From the NCBI RefSeq assembly GCF_900205865.1, contig NZ_LT906662.1, forward strand, positions 1,550,001 to 1,614,000: 64,000 nucleotides of DNA, given 5' to 3'. The stretch is from Thermoanaerobacterium sp. RBIITD (lineage in GTDB: Bacteria; Bacillota; Thermoanaerobacteria; Thermoanaerobacterales; Thermoanaerobacteraceae). A program made the translations under genes and the position numbers. The notes under the pieces were generated by a model. It was not told the origin of the DNA and searched no databases. It saw nothing but the letters and a program-made list of their open reading frames with translations. Positions 34,328-44,011 of the stretch are shown here, piece by piece (within the stretch, counting starts at the first letter, position 1; each line of letters begins with the position of its first letter).

Positions 34328-35509
34328 ATGTTGACATTTGATTTGTTATATAAGGAAACTAAAAAAGAATTATTAAACCATATTATGCCCTTTTGGAATA
34401 AATTAAAAGATGACCGCGGAGGGTTTTATGGATATATGGATTATGATTTGAATGTGGATAAAAATGCGGTAAAGGGTGTTATATTAAATAGCCGTATTTT
34501 GTGGTTTTATTCCAATGTTTATTTAACTTGTAAAATTAAAGAAGCTTTAAACTATGCAAAACATGCATTTGAATTTTTAAAAAACTACTGCATAGATAAA
34601 GAAAATGGTGGTGTATACTGGTCATTAAATTATGATGGTACTCCTTTTGATGATGTGAAGTATACCTATAATCAGGCATTTGCCGTTTATGGATTATCTT
34701 CTTATTATGACGCTACTAAAGATGAAAATGCACTTAAGCTAGCTTACGAACTTTTTAACATTATGGAAACTAAATGTGTAGATCAGTATGGATATACAGA
34801 AGCTTTTGATAGAACTTGGAACTTAATCGATAATGAGCAGCTTTCAGAGGATGGATTTCGTGCGGACAAGACTATGAATACATTATTACACATTCTGGAA
34901 GCATACACAGAACTTTATCGTGTAGATAGAAATGAAAAAGTAGGAAGAAAATTAAAGGATATACTTCTTGCCTTTAAAGATATAGTTTATAATGCAGATA
35001 CTCATATCTTAAGAGTGTTTTTTGACAGTAAGATGAACTCCATTGCAGATATATATTCCTACGGACACGATATTGAAGCAAGCTGGCTTATAGACAGAGC
35101 TTGTGAGGTTCTTGGTGATGCAGAGCTTACAAAAGAAATTGCACCAATGACATCAGGGATTGTTGACATGGTGCTAAAGACTGCTTATGAAAATGGTGCA
35201 CTTAATAATCAAAATTGTGCAGGGAGAATTGATAAAACAAGAGTATGGTGGGTACAGGCAGAAAGCGTTGTAGGTTTTTTAAATGCATATGAGAAAACGA
35301 AGGATAAGAAATACCTGGTCGCAGCTTTGGAAATTTGGGACTATATTAAAAAGCATATCATTGATAAAAGGGTAGGTTCGGAGTGGTTTTGGGATGTTGA
35401 TTTTGAAGGTAAGCCTTCCAGCAGAAAACCAATTGTAGAACCCTGGAAATGTCCTTATCATAATGGGAGAATGTGTATGGAGGTAATTAAAAGATATAAA
35501 AAGTTTTAA
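34328..35509 (+). CDS. cellobiose/mannobiose 2-epimerase (AGE family)
   Basis: 393 aa (alpha/alpha)6-barrel of the N-acylglucosamine 2-epimerase superfamily, with length and motifs of cellobiose 2-epimerase: GGFYGYMDYD and LNSRILWFYS in the N-terminal part, GGVYWSLNYDGTP, the catalytic histidine in SYGHDIEASWL, and RVWWVQAESVVGF. It interconverts the reducing-end glucose and mannose of beta-1,4-disaccharides, for example mannobiose to mannosyl-glucose. In known mannan pathways its product is cleaved by a GH130_1 phosphorylase, whose gene is decayed directly downstream. Confidence 0.9.
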   Translation: MLTFDLLYKETKKELLNHIMPFWNKLKDDRGGFYGYMDYDLNVDKNAVKGVILNSRILWFYSNVYLTCKIKEALNYAKHAFEFLKNYCIDKENGGVYWSLNYDGTPFDDVKYTYNQAFAVYGLSSYYDATKDENALKLAYELFNIMETKCVDQYGYTEAFDRTWNLIDNEQLSEDGFRADKTMNTLLHILEAYTELYRVDRNEKVGRKLKDILLAFKDIVYNADTHILRVFFDSKMNSIADIYSYGHDIEASWLIDRACEVLGDAELTKEIAPMTSGIVDMVLKTAYENGALNNQNCAGRIDKTRVWWVQAESVVGFLNAYEKTKDKKYLVAALEIWDYIKKHIIDKRVGSEWFWDVDFEGKPSSRKPIVEPWKCPYHNGRMCMEVIKRYKKF

Positions 35510-35521
35510 TAAATTAGTAAA

Positions 35522-35810
35522 ACAAGAACAGAAAAAATACGAGCTTTATTTACAGGAAAAAATTAAGTAGATGAGCGCTTCTACAATGGAATTTACGAAA
35601 GATATAAATATCTTGTTTTAACTCGTGATCATACACCATTATTTTGGAAATATGACTTCAATCTAGAGATAAATCCATATTTTATGGAAAGATTAGGGTT
35701 TAATGCTATAATGAATTTTGGCGCTACTGAACTAAATGGCAAGTTTTATTTAATATGATATTAGCAAAAGCATTTTTGAATGCAAAAGAATTTTACTGGA
35801 ATAAATAATA
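35522..35810 (+). pseudogene. GH130_1 mannosylglucose phosphorylase remnant
   Basis: The 334-bp gap contains a readable N-terminal piece: NGIYERYKYLVLTRDHTPLF, WKYDFNLEINPYFMERLGFN, then GATELNGKFYLI followed by TGA. This is the start of the long GH130 form (4-O-beta-mannosylglucose phosphorylase: HTPxFWRYD, NPYFMERLG, NGKYYLVAR). An in-frame TAA near 35567 and the stop after FYLI, plus loss of about 300 downstream residues, show that it is dead. Confidence 0.8.
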
Positions 35811-35843
35811 GACTTTCTTTTAGAGAAAAAATGGAGGATTATT

Positions 35844-38033
35844 ATGCCTATTCATTATTATGAAAAATCAAAGTCCTTTAAGCTTGATGCAAAAGATACA
35901 AGCTATGTAATAGCAATTGTTGATGAAGAGCAATTTTTAGGACATGTTTATTTTGGTGAGAAAATTCCAGATGAAAATGTAAATTATTTAATGCGCCTAG
36001 AGGAGCCACCATTTATACCTTCAAAAAACAATAGGGATAGAATGTCCTTTTTAGATAGCTTTCCAACTGAATATTCTACAGGAGGGTTAGGAGATTTTAG
36101 GGAATCGTGCTTACAGGTTATGACAAAGTCAGGCATATCTGCTTGTGGTATTTTCTATAATTCACACAAAATTTATGAAGGCAAGCCTAAATTAAAAGGC
36201 TTACCGGCTACATTTGGGGGAGAAAAAGACTGTACAACTTTAGAAATAACTTGCATGGATAAGAATTTGAATTTAGAAGTAGTTTTAATTTATACCGTTT
36301 TTGAAAACCTGGATGTTATAACAAGAAGTGTAAGGGTAAAGAATTGTTCAAATGAAGATATCATATTAACAAGAGTTTTATCCGCTTGTGTGGATTTTGA
36401 CAGAATTGACATGGACATGATCACTTTGCATGGTTCATGGGCAAGAGAATGCCATATATGCAGAAGAAGTGTTAACTTAGGAAAGCAGGGTATTTCTTCT
36501 GCAAGAGGTGAATCAAGCCATCAAGTTAATCCATTTCTGGCAGTGATGGATAAAAGTGCTACTGAAGATTCTGGCGAAGTGTATGGATTTAATTTTGTAT
36601 ATTCCGGAAATTTTTTTGCTCAGGCAGAAGGATGCCAATTTGACACAACCCGTGTTATAATGGGTATTAATCCTTTTGATTTTGCCTGGAAGCTGGAACC
36701 ACAAGAGGAGTTTGTAGCTCCTGAAGTTGTTATGGTTTATTCAAATAGCGGTATAGGGAAAATGTCTAGAACTTTTCATGACTTATACCGGAATCACCTT
36801 ATTCGTGGAGAATACAAGGACAAAAAGCGTCCTATTTTAATTAATAATTGGGAAGCTACTTACTTTGATTTTGATACAGAAAAACTATTAAGTATAGCAA
36901 GAGAAGCATCTAAGCTTGGTATTGAAATGCTGGTTATGGATGATGGTTGGTTTGGGAAAAGAAACAGTGACAATTGTTCTTTAGGTGATTGGGTAGTTAA
37001 CGAATATAAAATAAAAGGCGGGCTTAAATATTTAGTAGATGAAGTTAACAAGCTTGGAATGAAGTTTGGAATTTGGTTTGAACCTGAAATGATTTCACCA
37101 GATTCTGATTTATATAGAGCACATCAAGACTGGTGCATTCATATTGAAGGAAGAGTAGGTACGCTTTGTCGCAGCCAATACGTATTAGATTTGTCTAGAA
37201 GAGAAGTTAGAGATTATGTTTATGAAAGCTTAAGAAATATTTTACTTAGTGCAAATATTGAATATGTAAAATGGGATATGAACCGGCAGCTTAGTGATGT
37301 TGGAAATAGTATTCTTCCACCTGAGCGCCAGAGAGAAATCTGGCATAGATATGTGCTAGGGGTTTATGAGTTAATGGACAGGTTAACTACAGAATTCCCA
37401 CATATACTTCTAGAAAATTGCTCAGGAGGTGGTGCTAGGTTAGATCCTGGTATGTTATACTACAGTCCTCAAATTTGGATTTCAGATGATACAGATGCTA
37501 TTGAAAGGTTAAAAATTCAGCATGGTGCTTCTTATGTTTATCCTGTATCAGCTATGGGTACCCACGTAAGTGATTGCCCAAATCATATTGTTGGAAGAAT
37601 AACTCCTTTTGAAACTAGAGGATTAGTTGCTCTTTCTGGAACTTTTGGATACGAGCTGGATATTACTAAAATTTCGCAGGAAGATAGAAATATGATACCA
37701 AAACAAATAGCCATGTATAATAAATATAATGATTTGATACGTGGAGTACACCGTATTGGGAATTCATTTGAAAATCCGGAGTTTTACTGTGTGAAGTATG
37801 TTGCAAAAGATAAAAGCGAAGCCTTGGTGGTTTATGTTCAAGTTTTAAATCGGCCAAATTATCACAGCAGAAGAATTCGTTTAAAGGGGCTACGAAAGAA
37901 TGCCTTCTACCGCAACGAAGAGACAAATGAAGTGTATTCAGGAAGTACACTTATGAATGGTGGCTTTCTCATAAAAGGTTTATGGGGAGACTTTAAATGT
38001 ATATTGTTGTATTTTATATGTGAGCAAAATTAA
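35844..38033 (+). CDS. GH36 alpha-galactosidase
   Basis: 729 aa, full length for family GH36 group I. After an N-terminal beta-sandwich (residues 1 to about 300) comes the catalytic barrel with EMLVMDDGWFGKR, FGIWFEPEMISPDSDLY, the nucleophile Asp in VKWDMNRQ and the acid/base Asp in WISDDTDAIERLKIQ. CSGGG in the middle is typical of the family. No signal peptide: it removes alpha-1,6-galactose from imported galactomanno- or raffinose-type oligosaccharides. TGGAGG at 35831 places the start. Confidence 0.95.
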   Translation: MPIHYYEKSKSFKLDAKDTSYVIAIVDEEQFLGHVYFGEKIPDENVNYLMRLEEPPFIPSKNNRDRMSFLDSFPTEYSTGGLGDFRESCLQVMTKSGISACGIFYNSHKIYEGKPKLKGLPATFGGEKDCTTLEITCMDKNLNLEVVLIYTVFENLDVITRSVRVKNCSNEDIILTRVLSACVDFDRIDMDMITLHGSWARECHICRRSVNLGKQGISSARGESSHQVNPFLAVMDKSATEDSGEVYGFNFVYSGNFFAQAEGCQFDTTRVIMGINPFDFAWKLEPQEEFVAPEVVMVYSNSGIGKMSRTFHDLYRNHLIRGEYKDKKRPILINNWEATYFDFDTEKLLSIAREASKLGIEMLVMDDGWFGKRNSDNCSLGDWVVNEYKIKGGLKYLVDEVNKLGMKFGIWFEPEMISPDSDLYRAHQDWCIHIEGRVGTLCRSQYVLDLSRREVRDYVYESLRNILLSANIEYVKWDMNRQLSDVGNSILPPERQREIWHRYVLGVYELMDRLTTEFPHILLENCSGGGARLDPGMLYYSPQIWISDDTDAIERLKIQHGASYVYPVSAMGTHVSDCPNHIVGRITPFETRGLVALSGTFGYELDITKISQEDRNMIPKQIAMYNKYNDLIRGVHRIGNSFENPEFYCVKYVAKDKSEALVVYVQVLNRPNYHSRRIRLKGLRKNAFYRNEETNEVYSGSTLMNGGFLIKGLWGDFKCILLYFICEQN

Positions 38034-38080
38034 TACAAGAGCTTTTTAAATATAACGGCAGAATATTGAGGAATAAAATA

Positions 38081-38119
38081 AAAATAATGGGACGTATACA
38101 AAGTGCATCCCATTATTTT
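38081..38119. terminator. bidirectional terminator between GH36 and MFS genes
   Basis: A perfect 12-bp stem (38081-38092 with 38108-38119) has A and T tracts on both sides, serving the convergent galactosidase and transporter genes. Confidence 0.85.
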
Positions 38120-38123
38120 TATT

Positions 38124-39407
38124 TTATTCAACTACCATTTCAAGGTTAACTTCTTTTTCATTCTCAACATCAACAAAATATAGTACAATTGCACCTAATA
38201 TGATAAAAAAGATAAGTGAGAATATACCAAAACGGCTGTTTCCTGTAAATAAGCTGGCAAAACCGAAAATCATTGGTCCCATCCAATCCGATAGTTTATT
38301 GAATATACTATAAAAACCGAAAAACTCTGCTGTTCTCTCCTTAGGAACGAGATTTGAGAAAAGCGAACGGCTTAGAGCTTGACTGCCGCCTTGCACCATT
38401 GATACAGCAAAAGCTAAAATCCAGAAATGCAAAGCATTCTTCATAAAAAAACCGCCTATACATATAAGACCATATATGAAAAGGCATATGTATATACTAT
38501 TCTTTGTGCCCCATCTATTAGCATATTTTCCGAAAATCATTGTAAATGGGAATCCAGCAAATTGTGTCAACAATAATGCGCCCATAAGCGATACTTGATT
38601 TATACCGATATCTCTTCCATATGTTGTTGCCATTGCTATGATAGTTCCTATTGCATCATTATATAACCAGAAAGCTATTAGAAATTTAAATAACTCCTTA
38701 TATTTCATTATATTTAAGAATGTATTTCCAAGTCTATTAAAACTTCCAATTATTAATTTACTAAAATGGTGTTTCTCAATTTTTGCAGGTTTACGCTCTT
38801 TTAGATTAATAAATATCGGCAATGAAAAGATAAACCACCATATGCTTACAGATAAAAATGAAAGTTTAGTTGCTTCTAATGTATCATGTATGAAAAAGAA
38901 TTTTGGGAATTGTATCATTAATATATTTATTGCTAGAAGAAGTCCACCACCGAGATATCCAAATGCAAAACCTTTTGATGAAACATAATTTCTTTCTTCT
39001 TCGTCAACTATGTCGGGTAAAAATGAATCATAAAAGACATTTCCACCGGCAAAACCTATTACAGCAATTATATATATTGCTGATGCTAATAAATATTGTC
39101 CTTTATTTACCATCATAAAAAAACCAGTAGATATTATTCCAAGCAATGCTAGTGTGATAAGATATTTCTTTTTAGAATAAGAATAATCTGCGAGTGTACC
39201 AATAATCGGTGATAAAATTATAAGGACAAGCATTGAAATTCCTGCAGTAAAGCCCCAATAGGCAGATGCTACCGACCCAGGCAAGTTTCCTGCTGCTACA
39301 TCATGATAAAAAATTGGGAATACTGCGGCACAAATTGTCGTTGCAAATGCCGAATTTGCCCAGTCATACATAACCCATGAAAATACTTCTTTTTTGTTAG
39401 AATCCAT
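38124..39407 (-). CDS. MFS transporter, UMF1/Atg22-like
   Basis: 427 aa with 12 predicted membrane segments. The beginning VFSWVMYDWANSAFATTI is diagnostic for the UMF1 family, which includes yeast Atg22 and many bacterial permeases. GTLADYSYSKKKYL in loop 2-3 is the major-facilitator loop motif. Substrate unknown; amino-acid or sugar efflux has been proposed for relatives. It points leftward, away from the TetR gene, and ends at a shared terminator. Confidence 0.88.
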   Translation of the reverse strand: MDSNKKEVFSWVMYDWANSAFATTICAAVFPIFYHDVAAGNLPGSVASAYWGFTAGISMLVLIILSPIIGTLADYSYSKKKYLITLALLGIISTGFFMMVNKGQYLLASAIYIIAVIGFAGGNVFYDSFLPDIVDEEERNYVSSKGFAFGYLGGGLLLAINILMIQFPKFFFIHDTLEATKLSFLSVSIWWFIFSLPIFINLKERKPAKIEKHHFSKLIIGSFNRLGNTFLNIMKYKELFKFLIAFWLYNDAIGTIIAMATTYGRDIGINQVSLMGALLLTQFAGFPFTMIFGKYANRWGTKNSIYICLFIYGLICIGGFFMKNALHFWILAFAVSMVQGGSQALSRSLFSNLVPKERTAEFFGFYSIFNKLSDWMGPMIFGFASLFTGNSRFGIFSLIFFIILGAIVLYFVDVENEKEVNLEMVVE

Positions 39408-39758
39408 AAGTTATTCATCCTTTCTTTTAATCTCAAGGATATTATAACATTGTATATTAGTGACTTATGTTAAATTTAGGTTAAAAGATAAGGGGGAGAA
39501 ATTAAGTACATATGATAAATTTGTTATAAGTATATAATATTTAATTGTAGTGGTTTGATTTATCAAATCTTTTTTGGGCCTTTAAGAATAATGACAATTC
39601 AATTAATCTAACATATATATGTCAAAGATAGGATTTTAATAAGTTTAATTTTATTGCAAATGATTAAGTATAAGAATAACAAAAAAGGATTAATATGGAT
39701 TATAATAATCTATAAGATCTTGTGAACTATTATTATTAACTTAATACAAGAGTATTAC

Positions 39759-39787
39759 TATAATGTTATTAGGACGTATGTCCTAAT
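39759..39787 (+). promoter_or_regulatory. -10 box and palindromic operator of the TetR gene
   Basis: TATAAT (39759-39764) is followed directly by ATTAGGAC-GTAT-GTCCTAAT (39768-39787), a perfect 8-bp-arm palindrome at the expected transcription start. The -35 region is weak. Autorepression by the TetR protein encoded at 39917 is likely. The rest of the 39408-39916 gap shows only AT-rich DNA and the promoter region of the MFS gene. Confidence 0.6.
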
Positions 39788-39916
39788 TATAAGTCTTCAA
39801 AGAAAGACGGCTGTCTAACATAAGGTGTGAAAGAATTGCCGATTAATAAATTTAAGTCAGCGAAATATTAATATAATCAATCTGGATGGTTATGATTTAG
39901 AAAGAGGTTATGCTTT

Positions 39917-40487
39917 ATGGAAGAAAAAACTCAGGCACAAAAAATTTTAGATGCAGCGTATAATTGTATTTCATCAAAGGGATATGCAAATGTATCTTTA
40001 AGAGAAATAGCTGATGAAGCGGGTGTAGTACTAAGCCAACTTAATTATTATTTCGGGAATAAGGAAGGGCTTTTTGCTGAAGTAATAAAAATTATGATTA
40101 ACAAATACATGAAAGAAATAGTTAAGGCATTAAGAAAAGGTGAATCAGCTAAAGAAAAGTTGTTATCAATAATTAATTTTTTTAGGGAAATGCTTAAAAA
40201 CAATCCGGAATTATTTCGGATGTTATATGATTTGACTGGATTATCCATTTGGTCAACTTCATTTAATGATTTATTGAAAGAGTTATTTAATGGAATATCA
40301 GAATTGATCGAAGAAAATATATTGTCAAAAACAACTTTAAATGGAAGTCTAAAAGGATATTCATCAAAATCAATAGCGCGAATGATACTTGGCGCGATGT
40401 TTGGTACAGCCATACCAGATAGTATTGGAACCTGATCAAAAAGAAATATCAGATGCATTGGATGCTGTTCAGATAATATTTGAATAA
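39917..40487 (+). pseudogene. TetR-family regulator with a C-terminal frameshift
   Basis: The frame from ATG 39917 gives an intact TetR DNA-binding domain (ILDAAYNCISSKGYANVSLR, EIADEAGVVLSQLNYYFGNK) and helical domain, but ends at 40435 after PDSIGT. A neighbouring frame from 40419 continues smoothly with VLEPDQKEISDALDAVQIIF to a stop at 40487. A one-base change near 40405-40418 has therefore replaced the last 20 or so residues. The truncated protein may still bind its operator at 39768. A decayed gene follows. Confidence 0.75.
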
Positions 40488-40559
40488 TGTAGGTGAAACA
40501 TGTAGGTGAAACAGGTACAAAAACAATTAATTCGATGACAACGGCTAATTGATTTGAGA

Positions 40560-40957
40560 ATACCACGAAAGGGTCTTATAAGGGGTGACGAAATAGAGGC
40601 ATATTTATCAAATTATATTAAGGAAGACTTTAAAGATTTAAATATACCGCTATATGTAATAGATACAGATATAAATAAAGGTAAAGAAGTAATATTTTCA
40701 GAGGGGTCTTTATTAAAAGCTGTATGAGCAAGTATATTTATACCAGTAATACTATTACACAGAAAAACAAATGAAAAGAATGAGGTATATGGAGATATAA
40801 AAGTTTATATGATAAGGCCTGGAGTTGAAAAATTAAGTGGTTTAGGTTCGATTGTGCAGAGGATTGTATAAAAAAAGGATTAGAAGCTGTTGAACCCATT
40901 ATTATGGAAATAAAGGGTCAAGATTTTGATATTATTAAATATTCAAAGAGTATGTGA
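40560..40957 (+). pseudogene. patatin-like phospholipase remnant
   Basis: The frame reads IPRKGLIRGDEIEAYL, then DLNIPLYVIDTDINKGKEVI and FSEGSLLKAV, then TGA where AVRAS is expected (CGA to TGA), then KVYMIRPGVEKLSGLG. A frameshift near 40852 restores FDCAEDCIKKGLEAVEPIIM. This is the second half of a RssA/patatin-family phospholipase. The N-terminal GxSxG half is missing. The normal gene would follow the TetR regulator as its target. Confidence 0.75.
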
Positions 40958-41135
40958 AGCCTCATTTATTGTTTCACAAAAATTTTTAGGCATCCCGCAA
41001 AATAGTCGAGATGCTTTTGAACTGCATAAAAACGAAAATATGCAGGTAATGAGTAAATCAGTTATATTAGCATTACTTATATATACATTTTCTTATTTTC
41101 TTTCTGCTAAATTTTATAAAAGTCGCGAATTTTAA
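40926..41135 (+). pseudogene. fragment with the motif LGIPQNSRDA and a membrane tail
   Basis: A 69-codon open frame overlapping the end of the phospholipase remnant. It contains VCEASFIVSQKFLGIPQNSR followed by DAFELHKN and ends in one hydrophobic helix (VILALLIYTFSYFLSAKFY). The first part resembles the fragment at 26605. No ribosome site is evident. Probably the tail of a lost gene, though a short translated membrane peptide cannot be excluded. Confidence 0.35.
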
Positions 41136-41235
41136 TTAACTTTGAATTATAGCTGCTTCAAAAAATCAATTGAAAACATATGTAAAAACTAATATACTAT
41201 ATATGGAGTAAATATTTTATATAGGAGTGTTGTGA

Positions 41236-41898
41236 GTGTTTGAAGCAGCGATTTTTGATATGGATGGTGTGTTGATTGACAGTGAACCACTGCATCTTAA
41301 ACTTGAAGAGGAATTTTATAAGATACTGGGTGTCGATGTTTCACTGGAAGAGCATCTTACATATGTAGGTACAACATCACATTTTATGTGGAGTAATATC
41401 ATCAATAAATATAAGCTTCCATATACTGTTGAGGAACTCGTAGAAAAAGATAGGAAGAGATATCTTGACTATATAACAGATAATAAAGAAGATGGAATTA
41501 TCCCTATAGAAGGTGTAAAAGACCTTATAGAAGATTTATATAAAAGAGGAACGAAACTTGCAGTTGCATCATCTTCTCCATTTAACGTAATTGAAATTGT
41601 AGTAGAGAAGTTGGGTATTTCAAAGTATTTTGATGAACTTGTTACAGGGGACTTTGTTGAAAAAAGCAAACCTGAACCGGATATATTTTTATATGCTGCA
41701 AACAAACTAAAAAAGGATCCCAAAAACTGTGCTGTTATTGAAGATTCACATAATGGGGTTTTGGCAGCGAAGAAGGCTGGTATGAAAGTTATTGGATTTC
41801 AAAATCCTAATTCGGGCAATCAAGATTTGAAAGTGGCAGATATTATAGTGAATTCTTTTCATGAATTAAATTATGATAAAATAAAAGCCTTATTTTAG
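41236..41898 (+). CDS. HAD-family phosphatase / beta-phosphoglucomutase-like
   Basis: 220 aa, subclass I HAD hydrolase. Motif 1 is FDMDGVLIDSEPLH (nucleophile Asp and general acid Asp), motif 2 is AVASSSP, motif 3 the lysine in EKSKPEPDIFL, and motif 4 VIEDSHNG. Length and the DSEPLH cap entry match the phosphoglucomutase-like group acting on small sugar phosphates. It starts at GTG with TAGGAG at 41222. The actual substrate is open. Confidence 0.9.
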   Translation: MFEAAIFDMDGVLIDSEPLHLKLEEEFYKILGVDVSLEEHLTYVGTTSHFMWSNIINKYKLPYTVEELVEKDRKRYLDYITDNKEDGIIPIEGVKDLIEDLYKRGTKLAVASSSPFNVIEIVVEKLGISKYFDELVTGDFVEKSKPEPDIFLYAANKLKKDPKNCAVIEDSHNGVLAAKKAGMKVIGFQNPNSGNQDLKVADIIVNSFHELNYDKIKALF

Positions 41899-42106
41899 GT
41901 TTATATTATTAATTAATATACAAATTGCTTTTATATTATCTATAAAATGTGGAAAGAGAGTGGAAAACAATAAAATCACAATGGAACAATTATATTGATG
42001 AATAATAGAAGGATATATGAATAATTTGTAGAAATATATATATAGTTATTTTTGCTAATAGAGAGAAGTCATAAAGAGGTCCATTGTGAAAGGAATGAAT
42101 GCTTAG

Positions 42107-43450
42107 ATGGAACAATACGATGTCTTACTAATAAACCCACCTTCGAGAAATATGAAGGAAAAATATGAGCACCTTGGTTTAATGTATATAGCCGCAGTTT
42201 TAAGGAAGAATGGAATACGAGTTAAAATTGATGATATACCATTATATGATTTAGATCCAAATATCGTTGTTAGTGATATAAAGATTGAGAAGCCGAAAAT
42301 AATAGGTGTAAGTGTACCATTTCAAGATAGTGCCAAAGAAGCATTTGAATTTATTGAAAATATAAGAAAATCTGGATTTTTAGAGCATATTTCTATAGGC
42401 GGTATTTATCCGACTTTTTCTTATGAAGAAATAATGAATTTATATCCTTCAATTGATTCGGTGGTTATTGGCGAAGGCGAACTTACATTTTTGGAGCTTA
42501 CAAAGAAAATTTTAAATGATGAAAATTGGAAAGATGTGATAGGTATTGCATATCATGAAGGAAATGGTATCAAATTAAATGAAAAGAGACCTTTAATTGA
42601 GGACATTGATAGTTTTCCGTTTCCTGAAAGGGATACACTGCCAATTGTATTACTTAAATCAGGTTTTGCGTCAATTCTTACATCAAGGGGTTGCTATGGT
42701 AGATGTAGCTTTTGCAGTGTTGGGCCTTTCTTTTCACAGTTCGGCCCCAAATATAGACTTAGAAGTACGGAAAATGTCTTGGAGGAAATTGATCTTTTGT
42801 ATAATAAATACAATGTGAGGAATCTATTTTTCAATGATGCGGAATTTATAGGTGGCAAGGGAAGAGGGTATGAAAGGGCGTGGAAACTGGCTGAAGAGCT
42901 AATTGCGAGAAATTATGATTTGCATTTTAGCATACAGTGTAGGGTAAATGATGTCGATGAAGAACTTTTTACACTTCTTAAAAATGCAGGCTTAAGAAGG
43001 GTGTTCCTTGGTGTTGAATCAGGTTCACAGACTATACTTGACCGCTTTAACAAAGATGCTACTGTAGAAGAAAATATTAAGGCTTTAAAGATATTGAATA
43101 AACTTGAGTTATATATTTCGATGGGATTTATAATGTTTGATCCACATATAAATTATAAGGAACTTAGCGATAATATTGCATTTATAAACAATGCTAGTAA
43201 ACTAATAGGCAAAGATAGACTTAATTATTATCCGATAAGTAAGCTTTTGCCGCTTGCTGGGACACAAGTTGAGAGTGAAATGAAAAAATCAGGAAGATAT
43301 AAAGGGAATACACTTAATTATAGTTACGATTTTGATGATCATACTATAGGTATGATTTACAATGTTGCTGATGGCCTATATAAACTTTTCAGCAATATTA
43401 AGAAATCATTTGGACATAGAAATAACGATAATAAGTGGATGGAAAGATAA
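42107..43450 (+). CDS. B12-binding-domain radical SAM protein
   Basis: 447 aa. An N-terminal Rossmann domain of the cobalamin-binding type (DVLLINPPSRN, HLGLMYIAAVLRKNGI, SIDSVVIGEGELTFLEL) is followed by a radical SAM domain with the [4Fe-4S] motif CYGRCSFC in SRGCYGRCSFC and GVESGSQTILDRFNKD. Members of this class (BchE, methyltransferases, lipid-modifying enzymes) are diverse; the cobalamin base-off DxHxxG motif is not seen. Product unknown. It stands alone and ends at a terminator. Confidence 0.88.
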   Translation: MEQYDVLLINPPSRNMKEKYEHLGLMYIAAVLRKNGIRVKIDDIPLYDLDPNIVVSDIKIEKPKIIGVSVPFQDSAKEAFEFIENIRKSGFLEHISIGGIYPTFSYEEIMNLYPSIDSVVIGEGELTFLELTKKILNDENWKDVIGIAYHEGNGIKLNEKRPLIEDIDSFPFPERDTLPIVLLKSGFASILTSRGCYGRCSFCSVGPFFSQFGPKYRLRSTENVLEEIDLLYNKYNVRNLFFNDAEFIGGKGRGYERAWKLAEELIARNYDLHFSIQCRVNDVDEELFTLLKNAGLRRVFLGVESGSQTILDRFNKDATVEENIKALKILNKLELYISMGFIMFDPHINYKELSDNIAFINNASKLIGKDRLNYYPISKLLPLAGTQVESEMKKSGRYKGNTLNYSYDFDDHTIGMIYNVADGLYKLFSNIKKSFGHRNNDNKWMER

Positions 43451-43452
43451 AA

Positions 43453-43483
43453 CCCCTTTACTAAATTGCAAAGGGGGCTTTTT
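43453..43483 (+). terminator. intrinsic terminator after the radical SAM gene
   Basis: CCCCTTT (43453-43459) pairs with AAAGGGG (43470-43476), followed by GCTTTTT. Confidence 0.8.
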
Positions 43484-43547
43484 CTAACAACATTATTCTA
43501 TTTTATCATGAAATTATGAGTTGCATATTTAATGAAAATATCTTTAG

Positions 43548-43847
43548 CTAATAGTATATCTGCTTAGTTGTACAATTATTATAGGTATGATAATGATTTT
43601 TATCATATGATGTCTTACCATCCATTCTGTGGACATGACCATTCTTAGTTCTTATACCAGGACCTGTGTATTCGCAAATATAGTGTTTATGGCCACTTTC
43701 AACTGTTGTATATCCTGAATAATAATGAATATGGCTCAAGCCATAATTTATTGCATAGCTTGTGGCGCCACAATAATTATGACAATGTTCGAGTACGGTA
43801 CTTGTAGTTCCGGAATAATCGTGATAGTGTTTATCTCCATCTGGCAT
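43548..43847 (-). CDS. YmaF-like histidine-rich protein
   Basis: 99 aa with about 15 histidines, in repeated H-x-H or HxHxY units: KHYHDYSGTTS, EHCHNYCGATS, SHIHYYSGYTT, GHKHYICEYTG, GHVHRMDGKTS, NHYHTYNN. These near-periodic repeats of about 17 residues match the YmaF family of Bacillus and clostridia, of unknown function. Metal binding is plausible from the His content. GGAGGT lies before the ATG at 43847. Confidence 0.8.
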   Translation of the reverse strand: MPDGDKHYHDYSGTTSTVLEHCHNYCGATSYAINYGLSHIHYYSGYTTVESGHKHYICEYTGPGIRTKNGHVHRMDGKTSYDKNHYHTYNNCTTKQIYY

Positions 43848-44011
43848 ATATATACCTCCAAATATATATATTTAAATATAGAATATAATATGCCATTTCT
43901 TATATTATGTTAATATATATTTAAGTTTCAAAATAATATAAGATATTTATTTACTATAAAATAATTAAATGTATATTAAAAAAATGGGACAAGGAAACGA
44001 TCCCTGTTCCA

